Below the pieces are notes generated by a model that was not told the origin of the DNA, ran no database searches, and was given only the letters and a program-made list of their open reading frames with translations. A stretch of 48,984 bases of DNA from an uncultured Verrucomicrobia subdivision 3 bacterium (lineage in GTDB: Bacteria > Verrucomicrobiota > Verrucomicrobiia > Limisphaerales > UBA11358): positions 1 through 48,984 of the forward strand of contig CAISYZ010000077.1 of NCBI GenBank assembly GCA_903889895.1, given 5' to 3'. The translations under genes were made by a program, and so were the position numbers. Below, one piece after another: positions 19,729-30,085 of the stretch (positions within the stretch are counted from its first letter, which is position 1; each line of letters opens with the position of its first letter).

Positions 19729-22287
19729 ATGAAAAAAACTCTCACCCGCGCCTTGGTTTTGTTGTCCGGCGTGCTGCTGGTTGTCGGCCACCCGTTGCCG
19801 TCCGCCGCCGACATTCTCGACAAGCAGGCTCTGCTCGACGCCCAGACTTTCTGGGATAACCGCGACTGGGATTGGTATAAGGCCAACATCCCTTTCTTTG
19901 AAAGCCCTGACCAGGATATCAACACCACCTATTATTATCGTTGGGAACTGGTGACGAAGCATCTCATCTACGGCTCGCCGGCCAGCGGTTATTCGTTTAC
20001 CGAGTTCAGAAACCGTCCATTCTGGTCGGGCGCTTATGGCGGCATCAGTTGTGGCGCGGGGCATCATCTCTACGAGGCTCGCTGGCTGCGAAATGCGGAA
20101 TATGCCCAAGACTACCTCAACTACTGGTTGCGCATTCCGGGATCGCAACCGCGCAATTACAGCACCTGGCTGGCGGATTCCGCGTGGGCGGTTTATGAAG
20201 TGAAGCATGATCAAGCTTTCACCACCAACCTGCTGCCGAGTGTCGTCATGAACTTCAAAATCCTTGAGCAGACCCATTACGTGCCGAAAATGGGAATGTT
20301 CTGGCAGATCGGCCATGACGACGGCATGGAGTTCAACATCGCCAGCCGCCAGACGTCGGACATTCTGCGCGGCGCACCCAGCTATCGGCCTTCCTACAAC
20401 AGCTACATGTGGGCTGATGAAAGATCCATTGCCAATATTGCCGGTTTGGCCGGCGACCAGACGCTGGCCGGCGAATTTGACGCCAAGGCTGCGTCGTTGA
20501 AAGCCAAAGTTGAAGCTTCACTCTGGGATCCTAAACGCGATTTCTTTCTGATTCGTTTCAAAAACAATGAAGAAAACATCAAGGATTTCCCTGGCAAACC
20601 CATCAAAGCCGGATCTTTGATCTATGAAGACGGCCCGTTCGCCGGCAGTCCTGAAGGCCGCGAATTGATCGGCTATGTGCCCTGGCAATTCAACCTGCCT
20701 GATCCGGGTTATGAATCAGCGTGGAAATTTCTCATGGATACGAATTATTTCTTCGCCCCGTTCGGCCCTTGCTTTGTGGGACGACACGACCCGTTGTTTC
20801 TGGTCAACACTTCTTGCTGCTGGTGGAGCGGCCAATCTTGGCCCTATGCGACCACCCAGACCCTCAAGGCGCTGGCCAATTTGCTTCAGAATTATCATCA
20901 AAATGTCATTACGCGTGAAGATTACTACAAGCTGCTGCGCGTTTACTCGCTGACCCAGCGCAAGGATGGCAAGCCCTACATCGCGGAGGCGGCGAATCCT
21001 TTCACTGGTTCATGGGAAGGTTATGATTTTTATGACCGCAGCGAAGATTACTTTCACAGCGGTTACACCGACCTCATCATCACCGGGCTCGTCGGAGTGA
21101 AACCGCGGGCGGATAATGTGCTGGAAGTTCAACCGCTCGCGCCGGAAAGCTGGCCGTGGTTCGCCCTCGACGATATGTCCTACCACGGGCACAACGTCAG
21201 CGTCATTTGGGACAAGGACGGCAAACGCTACGGCCGCGGCAAGGGATTAAGCCTGTTCGTGGACGGGAAGAAAGTTGCCTCGTCGCGCACGATGGGTCGG
21301 CTCACCGCGAAACTTTCCACCGCCCCAACACCTCCGGCCAAACCGCAGTTGGTTAATTACCTCGTCAGCAATGACGGCGATTATTATCCGCAAGTCACGG
21401 CGTCCTATACCGCCCACGGCACGGCGCTCTCCAAACTCAACGACGGCAGTTACTGGTATTCCATCAGTCCGCCCAATCGCTGGAGCACGGAAGGCTCACC
21501 CAATGCCACCGACTGGGTGGAGTCGGATTTTGGCGTCAAGCGCCCCATTGAAACGGTGAAACTCTATTTTCTGGATGACGACAGCAAAGTCACCGCGCCG
21601 GCAAGTTATGATTTGGAATATTGGGATGGCCGGAAATGGCTTGCGATCCCCGGCCAAACCCGCGTCCCCGGGAAACCCACCGGTCATCGTGCCAATGTCG
21701 TCAGTTTTCCGAAACTTGATGTCCAGAAGTTGCGGGCGGTGTTCACCCACGGTCCCAACGGCAAGACGGGTTTGACCGAAATGGAAGCCTGGGGATCGTT
21801 GACGGGACCGTATCAGGTCGCGCCGCCACCCGCCGGCAATCTGGCGCTGAACATGAAGGACGAAGGATTTCCGAAGGCGACCGCATCTTTTAACGACGTT
21901 TTTGGAGGCACGCCCAATCACGCCAACGACGGCAAGGTGATTTATGAAGCCACGCCCATGAATCGCTGGACTGCTTATGGCTCACCCAACGCAACTGACT
22001 GGCTGGAAATAAATTTTGGTGCGCCCAAGCAAATCAACCGGATTGATCTTTGCCTTTATGATGATCATGGCGGCGTGCAACCGCCAAAGTCCTACAGTAT
22101 TCAGATTTGGAATGATTCCGAATGGCAGGAGATTCCCGATCAGGTCAAATCGCCGACCAAACCTCTGGGCAGTTCGGTGAATACTGTAACTTTCCCAAAA
22201 CAGACCACCACGAAGTTTCGCGTTATGTTCGTAAATGATGGTCAGGCCCGCAGTGGTTTGACCGAAATCATGGTATGGAACGAATGA
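19729..22287 (+). CDS. Exported MGH1-like alpha/alpha-barrel glycosidase with two discoidin-like domains
   Basis: This 852-aa protein has a signal peptide at ~1-27. Residues ~30-510 resemble the MGH1-like/GH63-type six-hairpin glycosidase fold, with IGHDDGMEFN (194-203), WADERSI, WWSGQSWPYATTQ and SEDYFHSGY. In related enzymes the DDG(M/S)E region supplies a catalytic acid; Asp197, Asp198 and Glu201 are the candidates here. The C-terminus has two related discoidin (F5/8 type C)-like domains (~538-690 and ~701-852). Each contains NRW(S/T) and (A/G)SPNATDW followed by a 'FRVMF/LRAVF...GLTE' end. The substrate is not evident; its place next to GH27 suggests a galactose- or arabinose-containing glycan. 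The start at 19729 has AAGGA about 14-18 bases upstream, farther than usual for a ribosome-binding site. Confidence 0.8.
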   Translation: MKKTLTRALVLLSGVLLVVGHPLPSAADILDKQALLDAQTFWDNRDWDWYKANIPFFESPDQDINTTYYYRWELVTKHLIYGSPASGYSFTEFRNRPFWSGAYGGISCGAGHHLYEARWLRNAEYAQDYLNYWLRIPGSQPRNYSTWLADSAWAVYEVKHDQAFTTNLLPSVVMNFKILEQTHYVPKMGMFWQIGHDDGMEFNIASRQTSDILRGAPSYRPSYNSYMWADERSIANIAGLAGDQTLAGEFDAKAASLKAKVEASLWDPKRDFFLIRFKNNEENIKDFPGKPIKAGSLIYEDGPFAGSPEGRELIGYVPWQFNLPDPGYESAWKFLMDTNYFFAPFGPCFVGRHDPLFLVNTSCCWWSGQSWPYATTQTLKALANLLQNYHQNVITREDYYKLLRVYSLTQRKDGKPYIAEAANPFTGSWEGYDFYDRSEDYFHSGYTDLIITGLVGVKPRADNVLEVQPLAPESWPWFALDDMSYHGHNVSVIWDKDGKRYGRGKGLSLFVDGKKVASSRTMGRLTAKLSTAPTPPAKPQLVNYLVSNDGDYYPQVTASYTAHGTALSKLNDGSYWYSISPPNRWSTEGSPNATDWVESDFGVKRPIETVKLYFLDDDSKVTAPASYDLEYWDGRKWLAIPGQTRVPGKPTGHRANVVSFPKLDVQKLRAVFTHGPNGKTGLTEMEAWGSLTGPYQVAPPPAGNLALNMKDEGFPKATASFNDVFGGTPNHANDGKVIYEATPMNRWTAYGSPNATDWLEINFGAPKQINRIDLCLYDDHGGVQPPKSYSIQIWNDSEWQEIPDQVKSPTKPLGSSVNTVTFPKQTTTKFRVMFVNDGQARSGLTEIMVWNE

Positions 22288-22390
22288 TCCCCAAAAAGCC
22301 GACTACAATGGATGCAGAAGATCCTCAACACCCAGATGGCCGTTCTTCCTGCGGCATCGTCTGGTATGAAACCGCATTGCAGTCAGATTT

Positions 22391-23509
22391 ATGATAACAA
22401 ACAGGCCGTTTCTCCTCAAGATTGTTCTGGCGTTCGCGCTGGTTGCTCCGCTCACGGGATGGGCTGGTGGCGGCACCAACCAGATGCGCGACTTCGTTTT
22501 CTGCTTGAGTTCGGATTCGCATATCGGGATGGCTTTCACGAACTCCAAAGGCTCATTCACTCAAGGACAGGTGGTGGCGCAGTCGCGTGCGACGATCGCG
22601 GAAATGATTTCCTTGATTGGCCAGCCTTATCCCACGGCCGGATTGCCTGACTTGCCTCCGGGTCCGATTGCCAAACCGCTGGGCGTGATCGTGGCCGGAG
22701 ACCTCACCGACGATGGGGCAAGAGCCCAGTATTGGCCGATGTTTGAGAAAGTGTTCCCGACCGCCGGGTTGGATCATGGCACCATCCCGCTCTATCTGGG
22801 TCTTGGCAATCACGATGGAACAACCCCGGGTCGCGCGGTTGTCGAAGGAGTCATCGCGCGTAACCGTCAGCGCGAGCAGGTTGGACAACTTGATGTCATC
22901 TCCACGAACGGTTTGCACTATGCTTGGACATGGCAAGGAGTGCATTTCATCTGTGTCAATCTTTGTCCAGCCGACACCACCGACCGCGAAACGCCCTTCA
23001 AGTATGGCCAACCCGGTCCGGGAAGCTGGAACGATTCTCGAGGCGCGCTTACTTTCCTGACCAACTATTTGCACGAACACGTTGGCACTAACGGTGCCCC
23101 GGTCGTCATCTGGTCACATTACGGCTATGACGAGGGATTCAGCATCGCTTGGAACTGGTGGTCCGCCAAGCAGCGGCGCGCTTTCTATGATGTCATCAAG
23201 GATTACAACGTCGTGGCGTTGCTGCATGGCCACACCCATGCTGCGGCGCGCTATCAATGGCCGGATCCGGTGAATGACTCCAAGGAAGTCCAGCGCTTGT
23301 TCGGCGATCATCCGCCGGCAAACCTGCACACCTTTGATGTGTTCTCCGGCGGCACTTTTGGCGCCGGGTCGGATCACGGGGGCACTTTCTACGTGTTCCG
23401 CATTTACCACGACGAGCTCATCGCTGCGCACTCTGACACTTATGGCTGGTCCAAAGATTCTCAACTGAACCTCATAAAATCCATGGCTTTCCAACCACTG
23501 ACTCACTAA
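22391..23509 (+). CDS. Secreted calcineurin-like metallophosphoesterase A
   Basis: The 372-aa protein has a signal peptide (~1-25) and the full metal-binding motif set of calcineurin-like phosphoesterases: SDSHIG (D42, H44), GDLTDDG (D104), GNHDG (N140, H141), SHYG (H243) and HGHTH (H279-H283). It should hydrolyse a phosphate mono- or diester outside the cytoplasm. Between the GNHDG and SHYG motifs lies [11 protein letters not shown], also found in the two other metallophosphoesterases of this locus. Its stop is only 4 bp before the pseudopilin gene, so the two are probably co-transcribed. A truncated copy of the same gene lies at 38471-39056. The natural substrate is unknown; the glycosidase context suggests a phosphorylated sugar or glycan. 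Confidence 0.88.
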   Translation: MITNRPFLLKIVLAFALVAPLTGWAGGGTNQMRDFVFCLSSDSHIGMAFTNSKGSFTQGQVVAQSRATIAEMISLIGQPYPTAGLPDLPPGPIAKPLGVIVAGDLTDDGARAQYWPMFEKVFPTAGLDHGTIPLYLGLGNHDGTTPGRAVVEGVIARNRQREQVGQLDVISTNGLHYAWTWQGVHFICVNLCPADTTDRETPFKYGQPGPGSWNDSRGALTFLTNYLHEHVGTNGAPVVIWSHYGYDEGFSIAWNWWSAKQRRAFYDVIKDYNVVALLHGHTHAAARYQWPDPVNDSKEVQRLFGDHPPANLHTFDVFSGGTFGAGSDHGGTFYVFRIYHDELIAAHSDTYGWSKDSQLNLIKSMAFQPLTH

Positions 23510-23513
23510 TTTC

Positions 23514-24329
23514 ATGAACCGCCTCCCAAATATGAACTCTGAGAAAGAAGAAATGAACGGCTTCACTTTGATTGAACTATTGGTGGTGATCGCCATTATT
23601 GCAATCTTGGCCGCAATGCTGTTGCCGGCCTTGTCCAAGGCCAAGGAAAAGGCCAAAGCCATCAGTTGTGTGAACCTCTTGAAACAGATTGGCCTCGCCA
23701 CCCAGCTCTACATAGATGACAACCAGGGCGGAATGATTCCATTATGGGTGGCACAGGAAACGCCGAACGGAAATCCTGGAACGTTGATCATTCAAGACGC
23801 AAGTCATCTTTGGTGGCCAGACCTGCTTCGGCTTAATGGATTCAAGTCGGAACCGAATCTGTTTGATTGTCCCGCACTGGTTCAACCGGCCACTGGTGGT
23901 GCCGGCGGTTCCAAAAACAACCAGTATCCGCTCGGTTTGGGGATTAACTTTCCAGAATATGGTCGAATCATCTCACCCGATCCCGGTCCCACCTACCCGG
24001 ATCACATTGCAAAGGAAAATCAGGTAACAACTCCCTCGCAGTTTGTCGCTTTCGGCGATGCGGCGGAGATCTCCAATCCCGACGAAGCCGATCCGGACAA
24101 TTGGCGCGAGATTGCGGGAACAGGCTGTTGCTTTTTCCGGGTGCCGAGTGATACCGGCAATTTTCCCTCCGGCGATTCCAGAACCGTGCCCAGGCATGGT
24201 GGAGGCGTGAACGTGCTCTTTTTTGACGGTCACGTTCAAAGCTTCCGCAACAGTGCGATTTGTTACGATCTGCCCAGAGAGAATTCCGCTGTCCTGTGGG
24301 CTCGAAACCATATTGGCGACCAACCTTGA
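23514..24329 (+). CDS. Type II pseudopilin-like protein with H-X9-DG motif
   Basis: This 271-aa protein has the prepilin cleavage signal G16|[16 protein letters not shown], with the +5 glutamate (E21) and a hydrophobic helix. It ends with a C-terminal H-X9-DG motif: H228, nine residues, then D238-G239 in FFDGHV. This architecture is expanded in Verrucomicrobiota and Planctomycetota. Such proteins are cleaved by a prepilin peptidase and assemble in the envelope, but their role is not established. The ATG at 23514 is used because it directly follows the upstream stop; ATGs at 23532 and 23553 are alternatives. The stop codon overlaps the GH2 start as TGATG, which points to translational coupling with that enzyme. 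Confidence 0.9.
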   Translation: MNRLPNMNSEKEEMNGFTLIELLVVIAIIAILAAMLLPALSKAKEKAKAISCVNLLKQIGLATQLYIDDNQGGMIPLWVAQETPNGNPGTLIIQDASHLWWPDLLRLNGFKSEPNLFDCPALVQPATGGAGGSKNNQYPLGLGINFPEYGRIISPDPGPTYPDHIAKENQVTTPSQFVAFGDAAEISNPDEADPDNWREIAGTGCCFFRVPSDTGNFPSGDSRTVPRHGGGVNVLFFDGHVQSFRNSAICYDLPRENSAVLWARNHIGDQP

Positions 24330-27256
24330 TGAAAAATATTATGATCGAAACGAAACTAGGCATATTGCTGGTCTGGCTGGCAACTGTTGCGGGATGTTCC
24401 TGGGCGGCACCTACCCAGAAAACAATAACGGCCGCGCACGGTGACGCGTCGCCACGCCTTCAACAATCATTCGACAACGGGTGGCGCTTTCATAAGGGCG
24501 ATGTGCCTGAGGCTGCCGATGTGCGCTTTGATGACACGTCGTGGCAGACGGTGAATTTGCCGCATGATTGGAGCATAGAAGATCTTCCGCCTTCGCCGGA
24601 AAGCAACCTGCCCGCCGTGACCGCCGTGCCGGGAACGTGGCGATTCAAAGCGGGTGATGATGTCGCGTGGAAGGATTCCATGTTGGATGACTCATCATGG
24701 CGGGAGATCAAACTACCCGGAACGTGGAGTGAGATGAATATCAAGGCTGAAAATGCCTACGGCTGGTATCGCCGTCGCATCGAGGTGCCAGCAGCCCTGC
24801 GTGGCAAAGATGTTTTGCTTCTGATTGGCAAGGTAGATGATGTGGACGAAACCTTTGTCAATGGCATACGGGTCGGCGGGATGGGATCGTTTCCGCCTGC
24901 CTATCAAACGGCTTGGGATCAAGTCCGGCGGTATCGGGTTCCGGCAAATATTTTCAAATGCGACGGCACGGATGTGATTGCCGTGCGGGATTATAACGGA
25001 TCATCCGATGCGGGGATCATCGAAGCAGCCTCGCCGTTGATCAGGAGCGGCCCCTTTAGTATTGATAGTCCGAATGGTGCTGCGCAAGGCTATACGGAAG
25101 GCGGGATTGGATGGTATCGAAAAACGTTTATACTTCCTGCTGCGAAGAGCGGGCATCAGATCGTGATCATCTTTGATGGAGTCTATATGAACTCCGAGAT
25201 TTGGTTCAATGGCCAGAAACTCGGCGTCCATCCTTACGGCTACACCAGTTTTTACTTTGACTTGACTTCCCTCGCCCATTTCGGGACCCAACCTAACATT
25301 CTGGCGGTGAAAGTGGATACCAGCGGGAGGACAAGTCGGTGGTATTCCGGGTCAGGAATTTATCGGCACGTCTGGTTGACGACCACGGATCCCATTCACA
25401 TTGGACAGTGGGGCATTTATATTACCACACCGAAAGTAAGTGGCGATGAGGCGGAGGTGCGGGTGCGCACAACTATAAACAACGAAATAAGTCCGGCGCA
25501 GAACCTGACCCTTGAATCCCGAATTGTCGTTGTTGCGAAGTCTGGCAAAGCTGCGATTGTGACAGCGAAAAGTGAGCTTGAGAGCGCACCTAACGGGCTA
25601 AAGCAATTTGAACAAACCCTGATCGTGCCTCGCCCGGCTTTGTGGGCACCCGACCATCCAACATTATATTGTCTGGTCAGCACAGTGAAACTCGGCAAAA
25701 CCGTGGTGGATGAAGTCCGGACGCCATTCGGCATCCGTTCCCTCTCCGTAGATGCAGAAAGAGGATTTGTGTTGAACGGCCAGCCACTAAAGTTGCGCGG
25801 CGGTTGTATTCATGGTGGTAACGGCTGTCTTGGGTCGTGCGCTTATGACCGGGCGGAAGAACGCCAGATCGAACTGCTGAAAGCGGCGGGCTTCAACGCG
25901 ATTCGGACCGCCCATAACCCTCCTTCCCCGGCCTTGCTAGCGGCCTGTGATCGTCTGGGGATGCTGGTATTGGACGAGGCCTTTGATTGCTGGGAGATCG
26001 GTAAAAACGGCGATGATTACTCGCGGTTTTTCAAGGATTGGTGGCAGCGGGATCTCGACAGCATGATTTTGCGCGACCGGAACCATCCCTGCGTGGTGTT
26101 GTGGAGCATTGGCAATGAGATACCAGGTCAGCCGACCCCGGAAGCCGCAAAGATCGGGGCTGAACTCGCGGGACGCGTCCGGGAACTTGATCCCACCCGT
26201 CCGGTGACACAGGCGGCGTTTGCCGGGGAAACGAAAAATCTATTGTTGTTTACCAACCTTGACGTTTGTGGTTATAACTACATGGTTGGAAATTATGTGC
26301 CGGATCACGAAGCACAATCCAGCCGGGTTATGTGCGGAACGGAATCCTTCCCGATAGCGTGTTTTGATGCGTGGATGCCGGTGCTCGATCATTTTTATGT
26401 GATTGGTGACTTTGTCTGGACGGCATTTGATTATATTGGCGAAGCCGGGTTAGGCCATGCGGACCCAATCCAGTATCCGATAGGGCAGATTCAGGCACTT
26501 CCGTTCACGAGAGCCAACTGTGGTGATTTCAATTTGTGCGGATTCAAGATGCCAGCGTCATATTACCGGGATGCCGTATGGAATATCGGCGAGAAAATAT
26601 CCTGCTTTGTCGAGGTGCTGGGAAAGGGCGGGCAGGCATCGAATGTTGGAGGTTGGAACTGGGGTTGGTATGACGAGCGTGCCTCATGGACATGGCCTGG
26701 CTGGGAGGGGAAGATGGTTCGGGCTCATATTTATTCCCATGCGCCCAGAGTCCGGCTCACTGTCAACGGCCAGAATCTGGGAGAAAAGAAAACCGACCGC
26801 GCTACGCGGTATCTGGCGACCTGGGATTTGCCTTATGAACCGGGCGAACTTATCGCAACCGCCTTTGACAAGGACGGCAAGGAATTGAATCATTGGGTTG
26901 TGCGAACCGCCGGAAAGTCAGCGTCCATTCGTCTGACCCCGGATCGCCCGGTGCTTACCGCCGATGGTCAAGACCTGTCGTTTGTTACCGTTGAGATTGC
27001 CGATCAGCAGGGTGTATTGGATCCGAACGCTGATGATTCGGTGCGCTTTAGAATTTCTGGTCCCGGCACGATCATAGGTGTTTGCAATGGCGACCCGCGC
27101 AGCTGGGAAAGTTTTCAGCAGCCGGCAATAAATACCTATCATGGCCGCTGTCTGGTGGTGATAAAGGCGGGTGATCAGGCTGGAAAAATTACGTTGACGG
27201 CAGAGGCTTCCGGACTGAATGCGACCAGCACGGTGCTTCGGGCCAAAAATCTGTGA
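24329..27256 (+). CDS. Exported GH2 beta-galactosidase-like enzyme with a second sugar-binding domain inserted
   Basis: Starting from the ATG at 24329 (overlapping the preceding stop), the protein is 975 aa. The N-terminus ends in VAGC, a plausible lipobox, so it may be a lipoprotein. The GH2 jelly roll begins at NGWRFHKGD. After HDWSIEDLPPSPE it is interrupted by about 150 residues (~96-250) that form another galactose-binding-like sandwich (WKDSMLDDSSW, YGWYRRRIEVP), and resumes at GGIGWYRKTF. The barrel has the acid/base Glu597 in SIGNE and the nucleophile Glu672 in CGTES. A domain of the type found in many bacterial beta-galactosidases follows after ~880. The exact specificity (beta-galactoside or another beta-glycoside) cannot be fixed from sequence. 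An in-frame TTG at 24260 would extend it into the pseudopilin gene and is not favoured. Confidence 0.88.
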   Translation: MKNIMIETKLGILLVWLATVAGCSWAAPTQKTITAAHGDASPRLQQSFDNGWRFHKGDVPEAADVRFDDTSWQTVNLPHDWSIEDLPPSPESNLPAVTAVPGTWRFKAGDDVAWKDSMLDDSSWREIKLPGTWSEMNIKAENAYGWYRRRIEVPAALRGKDVLLLIGKVDDVDETFVNGIRVGGMGSFPPAYQTAWDQVRRYRVPANIFKCDGTDVIAVRDYNGSSDAGIIEAASPLIRSGPFSIDSPNGAAQGYTEGGIGWYRKTFILPAAKSGHQIVIIFDGVYMNSEIWFNGQKLGVHPYGYTSFYFDLTSLAHFGTQPNILAVKVDTSGRTSRWYSGSGIYRHVWLTTTDPIHIGQWGIYITTPKVSGDEAEVRVRTTINNEISPAQNLTLESRIVVVAKSGKAAIVTAKSELESAPNGLKQFEQTLIVPRPALWAPDHPTLYCLVSTVKLGKTVVDEVRTPFGIRSLSVDAERGFVLNGQPLKLRGGCIHGGNGCLGSCAYDRAEERQIELLKAAGFNAIRTAHNPPSPALLAACDRLGMLVLDEAFDCWEIGKNGDDYSRFFKDWWQRDLDSMILRDRNHPCVVLWSIGNEIPGQPTPEAAKIGAELAGRVRELDPTRPVTQAAFAGETKNLLLFTNLDVCGYNYMVGNYVPDHEAQSSRVMCGTESFPIACFDAWMPVLDHFYVIGDFVWTAFDYIGEAGLGHADPIQYPIGQIQALPFTRANCGDFNLCGFKMPASYYRDAVWNIGEKISCFVEVLGKGGQASNVGGWNWGWYDERASWTWPGWEGKMVRAHIYSHAPRVRLTVNGQNLGEKKTDRATRYLATWDLPYEPGELIATAFDKDGKELNHWVVRTAGKSASIRLTPDRPVLTADGQDLSFVTVEIADQQGVLDPNADDSVRFRISGPGTIIGVCNGDPRSWESFQQPAINTYHGRCLVVIKAGDQAGKITLTAEASGLNATSTVLRAKNL

Positions 27257-27486
27257 AGATTTATGAGTTGGAGAGAAAACAATTTGACGACACGAAGCAT
27301 GACTAAATATTTTTGCGAGTTTTTTTATTTTGTTCGTCTCGAAGATATCTTTCCCAAGCGAATTATGCGACTCGCGGACAAATTTCCCCGCTTGGACATG
27401 GTCGCAATAATATCTGCTTTATGTTATCGGGCGGCCTCGATGGTTTGCCCGCCTTATTTTTACGAACCAAAAAAATTAAAGAATAT
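27257..27486 (+). other. AT-rich gap before GH127 with a possible promoter
   Basis: This 230-bp spacer is longer than others in the enzyme run and is AT-rich. TTGACG (27284-27289) and TATTTT (27308-27313) are 18 bp apart and could form a sigma70-like promoter, though such pairs occur by chance in AT-rich DNA. Short frames here (82 aa from 27263, and the TTG-initiated extension from 27313) show no recognisable protein features. Confidence 0.3.
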
Positions 27487-29901
27487 ATGCGAACTATACC
27501 TACTTGCTTAGCAATTCTTTTCCCAGCATCCACCATTTTCATTGCCACGCAGGCGGCCGAGCCGGGCTTGATGGTAACCCCCGTGGTGCCCAGTGCACAG
27601 CAGTTGTTTCAGTCGGGTGAGGTGCGGCTGTTGGACGGCCTGTTCAAGACCATGCAGGACATGGATATTGCTTATCTCATGCGGCTGGAGCCCGACCGTC
27701 TGCTCGCCCAGTTCCGCGTCGAAGCGGGACTGACGCCCAAGGCCAAACCTTATGGCGGTTGGGAATCGCCGGCCCAGCCGGGCAAGACCTGGTCGCTCGC
27801 CGGCCACACTTTGGGGCATTACCTCAGCGCCTTGAGCCGGATGTGTCGGCTGACCGATGACAACCGTTTGAAGACGCGGGTTGCCTACATCAGCCAGGAA
27901 CTGAAGGAATGTCAGGACAAGCGCGGTGATGGTTCGCTGGTGGCGTTCCCCTACGAGCGCGAGCTGGAGGCGGACATCCGTGCGGGTAAAGTTGAGACGA
28001 TTGACAAGTATTGGGCACCGTTCTACACGATTCACAAGGACATGGCCGGCCTGCGCGACGCGTGGTGGTGGTGCGGTGACACCAACGCCCGTGATGTGCT
28101 GGTGCGGATGGCGGATTGGTGCGGCTCGCTGGTGCAGGGACTTTCCGATGAGCAGCGTGAGCGAATGCTTCAGGCCGAACACGGCGGCATGCCGGAAGTG
28201 CTGGCTGACGTGTATGCCATCACCGGCGACCGGAAATATCTCGCTTACGCCCGGCTCTTTTCGCAGCACGCGATTTTGGATCCGCTGGCCGAGGGCAAGG
28301 ACATTCTCACCGGCCTGCATGCCAACACGCAAATTCCGAAAATCATCGGCTTTGAACGCATTTATGAATTATCCGGCGATCCACAGGATCGGGCAGCGGC
28401 GGTGTTCTTCTGGCAGACAGTGGTGAAGCAGCGCAGTTGGGTGAATGGGGGCAACAGCATACATGAACATTTTCCCGCGCCACAGGACATGGGCCGGTTG
28501 ATCCCGGATGACGGTGGACCGGAGACTTGCAACTCCTACAACATGCTCAAGCTCACGGCGGCGCTCTACCGTAAAGCTCCCGCTGCCGATCAAGTAGATT
28601 TCTACGAAAATACGCTGTTCAACGAGATCCTGCCGGCGATGGCCCCGCTGGTGGGGGCGGGGGCGTTTGTTTATTACACGCCATTGCGGCCGGATTTTGC
28701 CCGGTCCTACGGCACGGATTTTAATTCGTTCTGGTGCTGCACCGGCACGGGCATGGAAAATCCCGGACGTTATCCTGATTTCATTTACGCGCACACCACG
28801 AACACGCTTACGGTGAACTTGTTCATGGCCTCGGAATTGAACTGGGCGGCACGCGGCGTGGTGTTGCGCCAGGAGACCCGTTTTCCCGATGAAGAGAACA
28901 GCACTCTGATCTTCACGGTGGCTCCGGCGGACGCCCTGACGCTGCGCATCCGCCACCCTTTTTGGCTGGCGGCGGACCGGATGCAGGTGAGGGTCAACGG
29001 CCAGCCGGTTGACGTTGCTTCATTGCCCGGTGGCTATGCGGAACTGACACGCAAATGGCAGGCGGGCGATCGGGTAAGCATCGGCCTGCCCATGAAAATT
29101 CGGGTGGTGCGTGAAGTGCAGACGCCCGGCTGGGTGTCGTTCTTCTACGGCCCCATTCTGCTGGCTGGTGAACTGGGCACAGCGGGCATGACTCAATCCG
29201 AGTATATCGGGCCTTATACCCCGATCAAGGCGCTGCGACCACTGGCTCAAGCCCCGGTGGTGGTTGTCACGAACGATGCCATCATGGTTGCCCGCGTGAA
29301 ACCGGTTGCGGGCAAGCCGTGCGTTTTTGAAACCTCTGACTTGGTGAAGCCGGACGATGTCACGCTGGAGCCGTTTTTCCGCACGCACTTCCAACGGTAT
29401 GCGATTTACTGGCAGGCCACTCCGCTTGCCGACTGGGAGGCCAATGAGCGCATCCTGGCCGAGGCTGACCGGCAGAAACGCGAACTTGAAACCCGGACTG
29501 CGGACGAGGTGCGCCTGGGCGAGCAGCAGCCCGAGATTGACCACAACCTTCATTTCGAGAATTCCCGAACTGGGGACGGTCCGCAGGGACGGCATTATCG
29601 CCAAGCGCACGATGGAGGCTGGTTCAGTTGCGAAATGAAGCTTCCACCTGCCGGAACCAAGTCGGCGGTGCGTGTTCTCTATTGGGGTCGCGACGGAAGC
29701 GACGAATTTGATCTTGAAGTCAACGGCACGGTCATTGCGACGGCAAAATTGGCGGGCGGCGAGGATGATTATTATGGTGTCGAATATCCCATCCCCGGCA
29801 CGCTGACCGGAGGCAAAGACAAAGTAACCGTGCGTTTTCAAGCCCGGCCGGGCAAGTCCACCGGTGCCGCGTATGATGTGCGCATGGTCACCATCAAGTA
29901 G
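27487..29901 (+). CDS. Exported GH127 beta-L-arabinofuranosidase-like enzyme
   Basis: Starting from the ATG at 27487 the protein is 804 aa with a signal peptide ending near TQAAE. It matches the GH127 (formerly DUF1680) fold, with WESPAQPGKTWSLAGHTLGHYLSA and APFYTIHKDMAGL. The active-site residues known from the family are present: Glu327 in IHEHF (general acid/base), Glu346 and Cys348 in ETC, and Cys417-Cys418 in WCCTGT. In the family the first Cys of the pair is the nucleophile, and the others hold zinc. It should release beta-L-arabinofuranose, as from arabinan-type or hydroxyproline-linked arabinosides; the related GH146 is an alternative. Before the IS insertion its stop lay only about 40 bp before the GH51 start, so the two were probably one operon. 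Confidence 0.9.
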   Translation: MRTIPTCLAILFPASTIFIATQAAEPGLMVTPVVPSAQQLFQSGEVRLLDGLFKTMQDMDIAYLMRLEPDRLLAQFRVEAGLTPKAKPYGGWESPAQPGKTWSLAGHTLGHYLSALSRMCRLTDDNRLKTRVAYISQELKECQDKRGDGSLVAFPYERELEADIRAGKVETIDKYWAPFYTIHKDMAGLRDAWWWCGDTNARDVLVRMADWCGSLVQGLSDEQRERMLQAEHGGMPEVLADVYAITGDRKYLAYARLFSQHAILDPLAEGKDILTGLHANTQIPKIIGFERIYELSGDPQDRAAAVFFWQTVVKQRSWVNGGNSIHEHFPAPQDMGRLIPDDGGPETCNSYNMLKLTAALYRKAPAADQVDFYENTLFNEILPAMAPLVGAGAFVYYTPLRPDFARSYGTDFNSFWCCTGTGMENPGRYPDFIYAHTTNTLTVNLFMASELNWAARGVVLRQETRFPDEENSTLIFTVAPADALTLRIRHPFWLAADRMQVRVNGQPVDVASLPGGYAELTRKWQAGDRVSIGLPMKIRVVREVQTPGWVSFFYGPILLAGELGTAGMTQSEYIGPYTPIKALRPLAQAPVVVVTNDAIMVARVKPVAGKPCVFETSDLVKPDDVTLEPFFRTHFQRYAIYWQATPLADWEANERILAEADRQKRELETRTADEVRLGEQQPEIDHNLHFENSRTGDGPQGRHYRQAHDGGWFSCEMKLPPAGTKSAVRVLYWGRDGSDEFDLEVNGTVIATAKLAGGEDDYYGVEYPIPGTLTGGKDKVTVRFQARPGKSTGAAYDVRMVTIK

Positions 29902-29935
29902 AACCGAGTTCACTAGCAACGTATTTATAATCTGG

Positions 29936-29948
29936 AACCTCTGCGAAA
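29936..29948 (+). repeat. Left terminal inverted repeat of the IS5-type element
   Basis: AACCTCTGCGAAA matches the inverted right end at 31076-31088 at 11 of 13 positions. Confidence 0.65.
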
Positions 29949-30085
29949 CGCGACTTTGACCGATTGATTTGATGTCTGTGCATTTTACAAAGATAAAATT
30001 GTGTAGGTGGCGACCGAAGCGAGCGGTTCAGCCCTCTGGTTTTGCCCGGTTTCGGCTTGGTGGCCAGCCTTCTGGGTGTGACTTT

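Noticed and set aside
24260..24328. TTG start extending the GH2 protein by 23 residues
   Set aside because: The extension overlaps the pseudopilin gene and hides the signal peptide; the ATG at 24329 overlaps the upstream stop in the typical coupled manner.
27313..27486. TTG start extending the GH127 protein by 58 residues
   Set aside because: The ATG at 27487 places a normal signal peptide at the N-terminus; the extension has no family similarity that I recognise.
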